Positions 1-10,667 of a stretch of 64,000 nt of DNA are shown piece by piece; position 1 is the first letter of the stretch; every line of letters begins with the position of its first letter. The position numbers and the translations under genes are program-made. The notes beneath the pieces are model-generated. The model was not told where the DNA came from, did no database searches, and saw nothing but the letters and a program-made list of their open reading frames with translations. The DNA comes from Kappaphycus alvarezii (lineage: Eukaryota > Rhodophyta > Florideophyceae > Gigartinales > Solieriaceae). Location of the stretch: assembly GCA_002205965.3 (NCBI GenBank), contig NADL03000021.1:124001-188000 (forward strand), written 5' to 3'.

Positions 1-174
1 CGCTGACGAGAATCCCACGCAGTCAAAGGTTAGCGGCACAATATGCCATCCGAGTTTCGGGCGTCCGAATAGAGCTTGACCATAAATGGCGGCGACTTTC
101 GTCGCAAAGTCCCTCAGCTTCGGTCGTTCCGTAGCATTGGAGGCAGCGCGCGCTTCCGGGCTGCCATAGAAAGG
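1..174 (-). mobile_element. Non-LTR retrotransposon 3' fragment (endonuclease domain)
   Basis: Read on the minus strand, this segment encodes the end of a C-terminal restriction-like endonuclease domain of a non-LTR element. It is clearly homologous to the minus-strand segment 12370-12560: both share an A-rich helix (EARA.xNAxER), the stretch KVAAI and the signature FGRPKLGW / PGRSKLGW followed by VPLxFD. Homology stops abruptly near position 174, so the upstream part (RT, CCHC) is missing, and the element continues off the left edge of the window. The reading frame is open here but has no start of its own. This is a truncated or broken copy, not an active gene. Confidence 0.7.
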
Positions 175-1803
175 GAGCACTATTACATTAGACACAATTG
201 TAACAATGTCCACTCACATATTTGTGTCTATTAACACTTCCATGGTAACCTTTCATGTATCGCGTTCTGTCTGGAAGTAGTCAGACTTTGACTTTTAAAC
301 ATGCTTTGAAATCGGCAACCAACGCCGACTGTGCACCTTTGTCTGCACACCCTACTGACTATCGGACTACAGCACCTAACCGACACTGACGATACGTAGC
401 GGGGAGGTCACTGAGCCGCTGCCGCAACGGCCGCGTACGTAGCTGGTGACATTGTGGTTACGGCGATGCTGTTGGTGCTGTTGGTGTTGATGTTGGTGTC
501 TGATTGACAAGGTCAATGGTACAGTAGGTGGGTTGAGCCAGAGATTTCGGAGAAGGGACCTTCTTCGCGCAAAAATCTGACACACGTAATACGGAAGTTC
601 TCTGGAACTGCCTGCCGTGGCATTAAGAATCGCCCAAAGCTCCTTCCAGCAGACAGCTGGCGTTATTCTTGAGGAGTATCGCCGCGTAGCAGGCGAACCG
701 TGTTTGACGTGCCTCAGCAATCGGAAAAGCTGCATGTGCGCAGTACCAGACGCAACCCGGTTGGCTAAGTCCCAAGAAGTCAGGTGCCGGCTTCGTTCTC
801 GCCACACTACACTACGGACGTGTCGCCTTCAGGCGAACGAAATCGAACAGTGGTGGCAGCAAACCAAGTAGAGTAGCACGGCTTTTCTTCTGGCAAATGT
901 GGATGAGATTGGCAGCAAGGGTAGACCCGGAGCGGAGCACCAGAGCGATAGCCGCGCGGCATGAGTTAGCTGGGCAATTGTGGCACGTGAGGTGGGGACA
1001 CTTGGTGTGAAACGCCAACGGAAAACTCCTTAATCTTAGGGAGGGTATCTCAACCGAGTCGGTGAAGAACTCTCCAGTGATGACGGGTCTGTGTCCTCAT
1101 CTTGCCGTCATCAGCAGGTTAGCGTCGTGCGCTAAACCAGGCCATCTTCACGTGTTGTCAGCAGTGTACGGCGGATGGTCGACCCGAACGTCGAGTCAAC
1201 ATGTGTGGTTTGTATCTGTACTTATTCCAAAGACGCTCGTTCTGTACCTTCGGCTGTGACTCAGCCATAGCGCTGTGCCGCTGTGCTGAGAGGTGCAGCA
1301 GAGGATATACGGAGGGGGCGGGCGAAGAAGTCATGACTCCGAGAGAGGCGTATTGTCTGCGACGGTGGACCAGATGAATGCAGAGCAGAGGAAACTATGA
1401 TTCATTGCGAGTGCAGGGTAGCAGTCGCTAAAATTGGTGGTGCTCGCCGAGAAGATGAGTGGTAGTAACTTAGGCGGATGCGAAGGCCAGCTAATCTGTG
1501 GGAAGAAATCTTTGTAGTCGGAGAAAGCGAGTGGGAGGTTGAGTGCACTGGTGCGGGGATGGACATGAAACCATTATAGACACTATAACCATTTGAACAG
1601 CAGGCCCGTCGATGTATCCTGCAGAACAGAGGTAATTGAGGTACTAATACTGTAAATTTGTTACAGTACAGTAGTACAGTAAAGTATACTGTAGTGCTGT
1701 AGCCTGTTGTCAATAATATTCGTTTACTCATGTTGTGCAATAATGGCGTTTGGGCCATTACGCTCTAGCAGGGTTGTGGGCAATTTTTCAGCAATTAAAT
1801 TAA
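175..1803. other. Spacer, no recognisable gene
   Basis: I see no protein with a recognisable domain on either strand. Short open frames exist but they overlap one another and lack any family signature. Around 1650-1700 there is a cluster of the TACAGTA / TACTGTA motif that recurs across the window. A short inverted repeat built on TTAGACACAA lies near 190-230. The stretch probably holds relics of non-LTR sequence and ordinary intergenic DNA. Confidence 0.5.
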
Positions 1804-1841
1804 GGGGAATTTTTGGTTATTTTAATGTACGGAAGATGTGG
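1804..1841 (+). repeat. Dispersed 38-bp repeat, copy 1
   Basis: The segment that begins GGGGAATTTTT and ends GAAGATGTGG recurs, in the same orientation and with a few mismatches, at 7219-7257. The second copy lies shortly downstream of a non-LTR retrotransposon fragment, so the repeat could be a conserved 3' tail of such an element. That is an inference. Confidence 0.5.
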
Positions 1842-2312
1842 TTAAATTCGGTACTTGTGGCTTCAGCTTAAGCCTGCTCTTTATCGCCATCCAATCACCC
1901 CTCCAAGTATCTTACTTTCCCGCGCCATTCACATTTGAGATCCAGATGTAATCCACTGAACAATAGAATCCGGAATCCGGATGCCGCGGAAGAATTCCAA
2001 CCGAATAAAATTTGGATAACTCTGCCTTACAGCACCTACCTCTGTAGCAATCAATCAACAAAATGTGCCTCGAATCAGCCCTGTTGAATCAATACTCTAC
2101 CGTCCAGACGGTTTTGCCCAAACGAAATCGCAGTTTTCACCCATCTCTTAAACCAGCACACGCCTTCAACAGCACATTTCGGTTTGCAGCCTACTCCCTT
2201 CTTCAACCTTCCCTTGGATTTCTTGAACCCACAATTTCTTGAACCACACTTCCCTTCCCCCCACTGCTAGATCGCCGCGCTCGCGCTTCCCCCTCCCTCT
2301 CCACATCCCACC

Positions 2313-5300
2313 ATGCAACCTCCCCCTCCCGCAATCCAAACCACCCAACATGCAACAACGTTCAAAATACCCACCCCAACAACAAACCCCCCGCAATCCC
2401 ATGCAACCCCTCACCCTCAACGCCCCATGCAACAGCACCCCCAAATGACGCCTCACTCTCAGCCTCGCGTCGCCCCTCATCTTCAACAACCAGCCCCGCG
2501 CCACATGCCTTCCCAACTTCAACGCCCACAGCACCCTCAAGCGCACCCCTCGCTTCGTGGCCCCGTATCCCAACCCACTCATCCATCTCAAACGTCTTAT
2601 GGTGCCGCCGCGCCGCATCCCTCTCAACGCCCTATACCCCCGCAAAGTCAACGCCCTATGCCTCCGCAAGGTCAACGCCCCATGCCGCCGCAAAGCCAAA
2701 ACCCGATGCCTTCGCAAGCCCAACGCCCCATGCCTTCCACCATCCCTCGCGTCCGCTTGCACCCACGCGGCAATCCCCTTACCCGCCTCAAGCTCAGAAT
2801 GGTCATCCTACCCTATTCTCCTCAAGCTCAGAATGGACATCTTGCCCCGTACCCTCCTCAAGCCCAGAATGGTCATCCAACTCATATACTTCCTCAAGAC
2901 CGTCATACCCTGTCCCTCAGCCAGATGGCAAGGCACAGTCTCATTTGGCTCAACCTCCCAAACCCCGTGCCATGTACCCACCGGGGTATGCAGGCTCTCA
3001 GCCTCGTCCTATGGGAGGTGTGCGTCCAACTCCGCCGGGTCCTACTCCTGGACCGTATCCCAACGTTTCCGGGCCTAATCCTGGTGTAAATGGGACGACT
3101 CGTGCAGAACCTGTGCCATCTCCCGAACAAAGTCGTTTAAGCTCCTCAATGATGCCACGCCCGTGTGCGTTGGAGAAGCCGGCGGGCAGTGCACGCGAGT
3201 TTTATCATCGTGGTATGTCGTTGGGTGGTCCGGGTGCTGGTGTCGCTATGTTGCCCAGTAGTCTGGCCGATGTTGTACATGTTGATGATGGTAGCGCTCG
3301 CTTGAGGTATATGAGGTTAACCACTGGATCTATCGGAGCCGATCCTAGTCTAATGGGGAAGAGTGGCGTGCCTCTGGCAGTAGTCATGACGCCGTTTGCG
3401 GACCCGTTGTAGGGGAGACTCCCATCCCGGTAGTCGACTTTTCTAATGGCCAGGTTGGAGGACCGCTTAGGTGTGAGAGATGTAATGCTTATGCAAATCC
3501 GGGATTTAAGTTTACGAGTGGCGGCAGCCAGTTTCAGTGCAACATGTGTGGGCATATCAATCAGACCCCACCTGAGCACTTTTCACCTATTGCACCCGCG
3601 ACAGGTTTGAGGATGGATTCAGACTCAAGGCATGAGTTGAGGGTGGGCAGTGTCGATTATATTGTGGGTTCCCCTGATTACTGCATTCGACCGCCGCGTC
3701 CTGCCTGTTATCTCTTCGTGGTGGATGTCTCGCAGGCGCGATTGCTTCTGGTTTGGCGACCGCAGCGATGATGTCAATTCGTTCGGCGATTGGGGTAGGG
3801 TTACTGCCAGGAAGTAAGCAGGGAGCCAGAGGTGGGATAATGACGTTTGATCGCGCGTTGCATTTCTTTGATGCGAGAGGCGCGGAGGAAGGAAAGTCCG
3901 TAACGATGCAGTATGTACCTGATGTTGCGGATCCTTTCGTACCAATCGGAGGTAAGGCGTTGTTTTTGACGCCCGCTCAGGCAGTTCTGGCGATTGATGC
4001 TGCGATTGAGACACATGGATTGGGCCCGAAACAGAGGCAGATGCCGGATCAGAACAGCGGACAAGGGAGCATCTGCGGAGTGCGCTTGGTTCGGCGTTGG
4101 TAGCTGTAAGAGAAGCTTTCGCTGATTGCGGGGGAAAAGCGTTTGTAGTCGCTGGGTCATTACCGTCTGTCGGAGTCTCTCGGTTGGGGCGGCGGGGCGG
4201 TGGAGCCAAAGGCATTGGCGAGGATCGGGAAATGGGACTGCTGAAGGAGGCTCTGCCGAATTATGAGATTCTTGGTTGTGAGTTGGCCGAGGTACAAGCT
4301 AGCGTGGATTTGTTTTTGGCGCCTTCCTCGGTGTACATAGACGCGTCAACGCTGTCACGACTACCGCGTGCTTGTGGTGGCCGAATGCATTTGTTTTCAG
4401 AGTTCGATCCTGTTCGAGATGGAGCAAGTCTGCACAGGGCGTTTGCGTTGCAGCCGGAAGTGCGAGGGCATTTGAGGCACTACTAAGGGTACGTACGTCC
4501 CCAGGATTGGAGAGTAGAGGAGAGTTTGTGGGACACTTTGGGCGACCGCAGCGTGGAGATGATATCGCGGGTCCAGTACTTGACTCGTCGTCAACGCTTG
4601 CTTTGGAACTCAAGGTCACTTCAAAACTGAAGGATGAAGATCGCAGTTCAAAGAATCGGGCTTATGCGGGATCCGCCTCGCTATTTGATGATGCATGTGT
4701 GCAGTGCGCCATACTTTACGGATAGTGGTGGACGTCGTCGGATTCGTGTACACACCGCGTTTGCGAGTAAGACCACAGTGCTTCAAGATGTATTTAAACA
4801 TGCAGACTTGGATGCTGTAGCATCATTTTTGAGCAAGAAGGCGGCGTCTGCGGTATTGATTGGTGGTACATCCTTTACCAAAGCATGTGAGGCATTGACT
4901 GAAAGACTGCTCAAACTCTGTTTGTCTACCGAAGGCATTGCACGACAGCATCTTTAAGTGGACAGCTGATACTCCCAGAGGCTCTAAAGGTGCTACCGTT
5001 GATGATGCTGGGTCTGACGAAGTCAGCAGCATTTCGAAAAGCTGCCGTATCGATGCAGGCAGGAGATGCAGTAACTGTGGATGAGCGTGCGGCGGCGTTA
5101 TCTTTCCTGCTCAGTGCCACACCTAGTGAAGTGGCGGTTATGTGCTATCCCAGAATGTGGGAAATTCAGCAATTGGAGACGAGGTCGGAAAACCACTTCC
5201 GGTCGGTCAGAACCCCATCGTCAGCATGAACGGAGGAAAGGAAGAAGGGGAGAGTCGAGAGCCCATCGCCATGCCCGAATACGATAGCGCTGAGCGGAGA

Positions 5301-5740
5301 CTTTGACAGATGAGAGGATGCTGCTGATCGAGAATGGAATGCAGATAGTAGTGTGGCTAGGTACCAAGGTAGAGAAAAGTGCGGCTGAAGACGTGGTTGT
5401 GCAGGGTGCTGGCGGACGCCTGTTCATCAGGGAGAAACTGCTGGATCAGCTGGTTTGGTGAAGGGTGTAAGCGAGAGGGGTAAGCGAGTGGCAAAGGTTA
5501 TCGAGAGGATTTGCAGTGAGAGGAGGGACTTTCGAAACCTGTAGTTGTGGTGAGGAGTGCACCGGGAGCTGGAGGTGAAGCCAAGTTTGTATACCCGCTG
5601 CTAGTAGAAGATCGCGGAATGGAGGCACGAGCTATGTGGAATATCTCAGGACAGTGCATCGCAAGGTGATGGATAAAATGGCAAATGATTCAGCGCAAAA
5701 TGACATGCAGACTTGGGAAATGCTGAATCATGGTTACTAA
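2313..5740 (+). CDS. SEC24: SEC24-like COPII coat cargo adaptor (frameshifted in this sequence)
   Basis: SEC24 pairs with SEC23 in the inner COPII coat and selects cargo at ER exit sites. The start ATG at 2313 has a good context (CCACC before it). Order along the gene: a proline/glutamine-rich disordered tail with two short repeats (2313-3100); a linker with LRYMRLTTGSI and LPLAVVMTPFA type SEC24 motifs (about 3290-3405); the zinc finger CX2CX18CX2C at 3472-3549; the trunk, with GGIMTFDRALHFFD (about 3830) and VDLFLAPSSVYID (about 4305); the beta-sandwich, with RRRIRVHTAFA; the helical domain, with LPEALKVLPLMML (about 4975) and DERAAALSFLLS; and a gelsolin-like end with MLLIENGMQIVVWLG (about 5318) and SYVEYLRTVHRKV. 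The stop is at 5738. The total is about 1,140 residues, normal for the family. The frame changes about 14 times, almost always by one missing base, and I see no in-frame stop within the segments. It is either a gene with assembly deletions or a very young pseudogene. No intron is needed. Confidence 0.9.
2625..2735 (+). repeat. 24-bp minisatellite in the SEC24 N-terminal tail
   Basis: About 4.6 units of 24 bp begin at 2625, 2649, 2673, 2697 and 2721. Each encodes an eight-residue unit of the form QRPMPPQS. A second coding repeat follows at about 2786, 2820 and 2856, where units near 36 bp encode PPQAQNGH. The spacing of the first two units of that second repeat is out of phase (34 bp), which marks one of the frame breaks. 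Confidence 0.8.
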
Positions 5741-6391
5741 CTTTCTCAGCTTCTTATTGTACGGAATGGCGATCTTCAGGAAAGTTGGTATCTTTGTGCT
5801 TTGCCAGTGCAAAGATGACTTTCTACGCGCAGGGATGTACTGACAAAGAGTAAAGCAAGGTTGGCCGAGAATTACAGTAAATACTCCGCAGTACTGTAGA
5901 ACAGCATGGATGACACAAACTAAATAAGCTTAAGTCCTCGTCGAAGTTATGATTGTATGAAGTTGGAACAGTCGTTATCTTGCCAGTGAAGAGTTCAATT
6001 CCGAAAGGGCTCGACGTCTAAGGTAGAATGTAAAAAGTCCGGCAACATCGGAGTACCCAGTTAAATCCTTACAGCTGTCTAGCCTGCTCGCGACAGCATA
6101 GATTTGGAATCCCTCTGTTAATGAAATGACGATGGGGCATTGTACGTTGTCACTGGGATCGAGGGTGGTTGTGGACTTTCACCTATCGATGCAGTTGAGC
6201 TCAATAGCTGCCAACACTCGCGTAACTATTTTAGCAAAATTTATAACGGGTAATTATTTACACCATATCGAACTACAGTAAAGAAAAAAGAAACGAAATC
6301 TTGAGGTCCCGTGAAGGCCTTCCTCTCACAATAATCTGAACCCGCTCTCAAACTTCCGGTGTTTTCCCGATTTTATCTGCAAAATCTGTAC
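5741..6391. other. Spacer downstream of SEC24
   Basis: No open frame with any family likeness is visible. The region has AT-rich patches and two TACTGTA/TACAGTA motifs near 5875-5900. It probably contains the SEC24 3' end and intergenic DNA. I see no clear polyadenylation signal that I would defend. Confidence 0.5.
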
Positions 6392-6650
6392 TCATTCGCA
6401 TGAGTTGTACCAGGTATCAGCGGGCCGGAGCTCAGTACCCGGGGCGAGGTGCGGGACCTGGTGCAGAGTATCCAGAACCGCGGCGCGGGTAACATCAGTC
6501 GCGAACGCAGAGCGAGTCATGGCGGTAACGACGGCCGAAACCAGGGCAGCAGAGGTCGGCGGCGTGATCCCCGAGGGTGTCCAAGGGCCGGTCACAGTGG
6601 TGGCAGTTGAGGGGCATAGAGTCATCGTACACAGGCAGTCCGAGGTGCCG
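6392..6650 (-). mobile_element. Non-LTR retrotransposon fragment: CCHC region, minus strand
   Basis: The minus strand encodes the CCHC zinc motif typical of R2-type non-LTR retrotransposons between RT and endonuclease: CHHCDRPLDTLGDHAADLC (CX2CX9HX4C), followed by an RHD-containing stretch. The same motif, partly changed, lies at 12755-12802 in the long element of this window. A frame change follows the RHD motif. The fragment is cut off on its 5' side by a plus-strand fragment of the same family starting near 6620. Confidence 0.7.
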
Positions 6651-7050
6651 CAAACAACCGCCTTTGCTCATCGCGAACCGGGAGCGCATCGTCATACCAA
6701 GTGCCCAGGGCACCCAGCAGGGTAACCCGGCCAGCATGTTGTTGTTCTCGCTCACGATCCAAACCCTCTTCCGGCGAGTAGCTGAGATCCCCAGCATTGC
6801 TCTGTGCCAATGGTACGCTGATGACGACACGCTCATCGAGACCCACGGCGGTCTTCAGGCGTCCGGCTCCTCGCCTGAGATGGTCCCACGCTTGGCATCC
6901 AAGTCAATCCAAAGAAGACACGGATCTTTTGGCCTCCGTCATGCCTCAAGATCGAGCAGCCTTCTTAGCGGAGTACTGGTTTCGGCCGTCGTCTCCGCCA
7001 TGACTCGCTCTGTCATGCGTTTGCAACTCATGTTACCCGCGCCGTGGGTC
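6620..7050 (+). mobile_element. Non-LTR retrotransposon fragment: RT palm, plus strand
   Basis: The plus strand encodes part of a reverse transcriptase. Visible are GTQQGNP (RT block with the QG signature, about 6700), the catalytic YADD at 6814-6825 and, one base out of frame, VNPKKTRIFWPP (about 6903), which corresponds to LNPAKTRLFWPP in the long copy at 12-16 kb. After 6976 the sequence jumps to the region that should follow the CCHC knuckle, so the knuckle is deleted. The last 70 bp form an inverted repeat with 6481-6547. It is a dead, internally deleted copy. Confidence 0.75.
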
Positions 7051-7987
7051 TACATAGGCAAATTTCAAGTGCGCTTTCGAAAACGATTGTGACTTTCCTG
7101 AATCCTGGCCGAAAACTCATTTGTTGACTCCCGCAGCGAAAGTGTGGGTTGCGGGGAATGTGGGTTAGCCGTTTCGCATGATATGTGAGTGGTGCGTGGG
7201 GAGGGGTATTCGGCAAAAGGGGAATTTTTGGGTTATCTTAACGCATGGAAGATGTGGCCGGTCATATCCACGCCGCTAATGCGTTATGCGGGATAAGTCG
7301 TCGCTGATGGGTAACACTACGGTACATGACCTTCCTTACAGGGCCGGCTCAATGCCAGCGAGCAGGCATGCCGCGTTGGACATGACGGCCGCGGCAGCGT
7401 GCTTTTGGCAAAAGTGTCGTATCCAGGGCCCGCTGGCACAAGGTTGCGGACCCGTGTTACGCGCCCTGCCTCCGACTTGCCAATCGAAATTTGGGTGCGC
7501 CGGGTCAGAAAACTATCAGGAGCATTTCGCGGAAAGTCCGCGCTCTGGGCGATTTCTGGAGTTTCTGCTGTGCGAGGATGTTCGAGGCACTGTTTTCTGT
7601 CGGTACGGCGGGTGGTCTTGTATTGGTCGCAGCATGAGATGCATGCAACTCTCGATTCGAATTTTAAGAAACGTGAAACAAGTGTAGGAGGTTTGTGACG
7701 GGGAAAGATTGCGATACAGTGTGGTGAGGAGTCTGTAAAGAACGAGGAATTGCTACCTCATCGCTTTGGCAATGGCGCTAAGCCCTGCTTATCTCGCGTC
7801 GAGTCGACGTGTCTTCATCCCTTGGTCTTTGTCGAGGCTTGGATTGAAAGGGGACCTGCGGAACGACATGGCCATGCTAACGAAGGAAGTTCTGAGGGCG
7901 TTAGTCAGGAATGATGTGTCGAATAATGTACAAGACGGCAAGGTACAGAATGGCAGGCTGGAGGGTGGATTGAAATGCTTCATTTTC
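7051..7987. other. Spacer with a dispersed repeat, no recognised gene
   Basis: Positions 7219-7257 carry the second copy of the 38-bp repeat seen at 1804-1841. Open frames of about 100-130 codons occur on the plus strand between 7286 and 8071, but I recognise no domain in them and they overlap in different frames. I do not call them genes. Confidence 0.4.
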
Positions 7988-8127
7988 TGTGTACACGTGC
8001 ATTTCATAAACCATTTGATATTAACTAGTATTTTGGTATTAGGAACTGATCTAATTTCACTTTGGAATTAAGAACCGATCTCAGTTTTAATCTCAGTTCC
8101 TAATTCCAAAATGTGCACGTGTACACA
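7988..8127. repeat. Fold-back (hairpin) repeat of about 140 bp
   Basis: The arms TGTGTACACGTGCA (7988-8001) and TGCACGTGTACACA (8114-8127) are perfect inverted copies. Inside them, related blocks of the form TTGGTATTAGGAACTGAT and TTGGAATTAAGAACCGAT occur twice in direct order, and once inverted near 8090-8110. The structure could extrude as a long hairpin. It resembles a small fold-back transposon or MITE. No coding capacity is visible. Confidence 0.7.
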
Positions 8128-8130
8128 AAA

Positions 8131-8201
8131 CTGACATGAACCTGAGATCTCCTCGCAAAACTGAAGTCCGCTCTCAAGTACAGATTTCAGGTTCATGTCA
8201 G
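8131..8201. repeat. Second hairpin, 20-bp arms
   Basis: Positions 8131-8150 (CTGACATGAACCTGAGATCT) and 8182-8201 are inverted copies matching at 19 of 20 bases, with a loop of about 31 bp. The hairpin starts three bases after the end of the larger hairpin at 7988-8127, so the two may belong to one fold-back element. Confidence 0.7.
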
Positions 8202-8547
8202 GACGCGCAACATTTGGCATCAATGTTCAGTTCTAAATTTGTGATTCTCTGTAATGCGAATGTATTAGGATTTGTAATAAGGGTCATGAAAATTTGTCAA
8301 ATTCCACCCTGTGGACTACGGCCCTCAGTGTGTGGAGTCCGCAATCCTTCCGATCCAAGGAGTGATTTTGCGATACGTGTACACCTGTCGACAGGATTGT
8401 AATGACCAACTTGAATCTAAGAGAGAATATTTACTCCTTACTTTTCTTGAGTGTACAGCAAAAGGCATTTCTGCTTACAGTATATTTACGGTACTGTAGG
8501 ATGGTTGATACAGGTACACTGTATCATGCTTGTTTACTTTACCACAG

Positions 8548-8645
8548 ACATATGCAGGTGCAACATGCAATGTCCTGAATACCCCACTGTAACAAACATA
8601 AGACAATTAGGTTTGAATAGGGTGGCTAAACTCTGCATGTACACT
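8548..8645 (+). repeat. Dispersed repeat, uninterrupted copy
   Basis: The block containing GCAGGTGCAACATGCA, then CCTGAATACCC, ACTGTAACAAA and AATTAGGT.TGAATAGG recurs in the same orientation at 12066-12240. In that copy about 72 extra bases split it. The flanks here are rich in TACAGTAC/GTACTGTA motifs (8470-8520 and 8640-8700). Confidence 0.7.
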
Positions 8646-8873
8646 GTACCGTAGTACATGCATTGTACTCTCGAGGATACAGTACAGTACAGTGCGATAT
8701 TGGTATCTGGAACCTTGCCATCCAAAGTTTGGGACAGTCTGTTTCAATCTGCAGTATTCCTATCTTGTGGGTAATTTTTTTGAAGATTTTTTCCAAACCT
8801 GTTCCGTCTGCCGTTATCCACGAGCCAGAGAAGGGTGGTTGGAAGCTAGAAATGTAACATTTCTGCACCCGAA

Positions 8874-8919
8874 AATTTCCCGCCAACCTGTATCTTCCAC
8901 GCACCACGTTGACCAATCA
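8874..8919 (+). promoter_or_regulatory. CCAAT box and E2F-like site upstream of SDE2
   Basis: TTTCCCGCCAA at about 8876 matches the E2F consensus TTTSSCGC. ACGTTGACCAATCA at 8906-8919 contains a CCAAT box of the kind bound by NF-Y. The same 14-mer occurs exactly at 44138-44151. The sites lie about 390 bp upstream of the probable SDE2 start. Binding is inferred from sequence alone. Confidence 0.4.
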
Positions 8920-9301
8920 CTGAACGCCCATTGTCACCTCTTGAAACCTTTCACCGAAAGCCTGCGAGAAATTTCATTCTTTTAACGTCCCCCTTATTCG
9001 CCGTCCCCTTTGGCGCCTAATTGCTATCGATTGCACAGCAACTGTCCAAAAAATACACGATAGAGACCTGGTTTTCGGACCAACCTGTCACCCCGCCACA
9101 GATTCGTTCTTATGGTAAGATATCACCCTGGTGTGACCAACTGTTTGCTACCATACCGGCAATAGCGTGTTTCATTATTGTCCCCTGCCTTCATCATAAC
9201 CTCGCTCAACTTCCCGCCACCTACCTCGCTGGTTTAAAACCATCATTCACCCCGCCACTGAGTATCCGTTCTTCCCGCTTTTCATCACCTGATTTTCAAT
9301 C

Positions 9302-9935
9302 ATGCTCCCGTCAACGTGTTAATCTCCGGCCTTCCAAACCCCTTCTCCTTCATCTAGGCTCCATTCACACTCCACTTCCCACAGGCACCATCTCCCATTC
9401 CATATCAGCCGCAACAGGGTTGCCTTACGACTCGTTTTATCTTCGTCAACAAGGTCGTTTGCTCCACCCTTGCGATGCCGTGACGCAACCGGGGCAGCAT
9501 ACGGCTTTCATCGATGTCCATCTCCGTCGTGCATTACCTGGCGGAAAGGGTGGGTTTGGGCAATGTTACGTGGATCTGCGGCTCGGAAGCGTACGACGAA
9601 TTTCGATGCTTGCCGTGAGTTGGGTGGCAGACGTGTGGGAGTGGTGAGGAGGGAGGAGGAGATGTTAAGGGCGGTTAGGGAGGGAAGGGAAGGAAAAGGG
9701 AGAGGGATGGTGTTGAGGGACCTGAAGAGGGAATCGTAGAGGTGAACGGGGAGCGGGAAGTGGATATGGAGACAGTTGGGGAGGATATGAAGAGAATCGG
9801 TGGAGGCGTAATGGAGGCAGTCAAGGCAGGTCTGAACAAGACGGGAAAAGAAGAAGGGCGGCGGTGGAGGTGGACTGGATGGTAGGGTTGGAACAGGAGG
9901 GGAGTGATAGCGATAGTGAGGAGGAGAGGCGGTAA
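9302..9935 (+). CDS. SDE2: SDE2-like protein (ubiquitin-fold precursor)
   Basis: SDE2 proteins are made with an N-terminal ubiquitin-like fold. It is cut after a double glycine to release a lysine-starting protein that acts in splicing of selected introns (fission yeast) and in replication stress control (human). Here the ubiquitin-like part (about 9310-9540) ends in GGKGGFG at 9540-9560, the exact cleavage signature. One base is missing just after it. The frame then gives MLRGSAARKRTTNFDACREL.GRR, the conserved core of the family. Downstream, a charged helix (VGEDMKRIGG..MEAVKAGLNK, about 9765-9830) and the acidic tail LEQEGSDSDSEEERR reach a stop at 9933-9935. Two or more further one-base shifts lie between. 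The start is uncertain: ATG at 9302 is out of phase with the domain by two bases. There is no in-frame ATG upstream. Confidence 0.8.
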
Positions 9936-10667
9936 AGGGCTGGCGCTGTGGTGAGCGAGGATGGGGATCAAAATTCGTTTGGAGGGATTGGAGAGCCAAG
10001 CGATGTATATAGAGTGTGGGTTGAGCAGCAGTGTTGGTTGGCTTGCAGTGAAGAGTGCGTAGTGGAGAGCAGTTTCTGCATGAAGCACAAACTGCACTGA
10101 TATGGATACAAGCTTGTGATGATCGATTAGTGTGGCGGCTTGCCATAGGCGAAATGTGGGCCACTGTGGGACTGGCAGGACTGGCGCGGCTTGTGCCTAC
10201 TGGACTGCAGCTGCGGTCCTGTTTACTATGCAATTGTTGGATTGAGTATGATGTAATTCGTTTGAGGGCTACATTTTGTACTAAACGGTGCAGTGTGGTC
10301 TGGCATGAGCCATTAGATTGTGATTGTCTGTTGTTGGATTTCGTTTGTTGGCTGCGTGTAGAGCAGAAGAGTGAGTGAGGACAAACCTAGGCTTACATTT
10401 TGGATCTAGAGGGACAGCTTTGGATGACCCGTGTGCACATTCCGTGCTTTGGCATTTATATCTGTGCAATAATTCCCCTGGTCTAACGGGATCGAGTTGA
10501 CGTGTAGACCATTGGTTTGAGGAAACCTGGAAGGTGATATTGAGCAAATGTTGCGCGTGACAATGCCGCTACACAACATGATGCAGCGAGCCAGGAATAA
10601 CTCTATAACCACCGGCGCGCCAATCACCCCCGATGAAAAGCAACCCCCCGCATAACGTGTACCCAAC
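9936..10667. other. Spacer between SDE2 and the RING gene
   Basis: Nothing recognisable. Open frames here, including a long proline/serine-rich one on the minus strand across 9508-10233, are the opposite strand of SDE2 or run into spacer and show no domain. Confidence 0.5.

Noticed and set aside
2166..2762. 198-codon minus frame opposite the SEC24 N-terminus
   Set aside because: Arg/Gly/Leu repeat text is the reverse of the Pro/Gln minisatellite; SEC24 is on plus.
2313..5740. SEC24 as a multi-intron gene
   Set aside because: The protein continues across each break with a one- or two-base offset and no GT..AG segment to remove.
9508..10233. Long minus-strand frame (about 240 codons), Pro/Ser/Leu-rich
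   Set aside because: It is the reverse of the SDE2 coding region with its biased composition; no domain, and SDE2 is well supported on plus.
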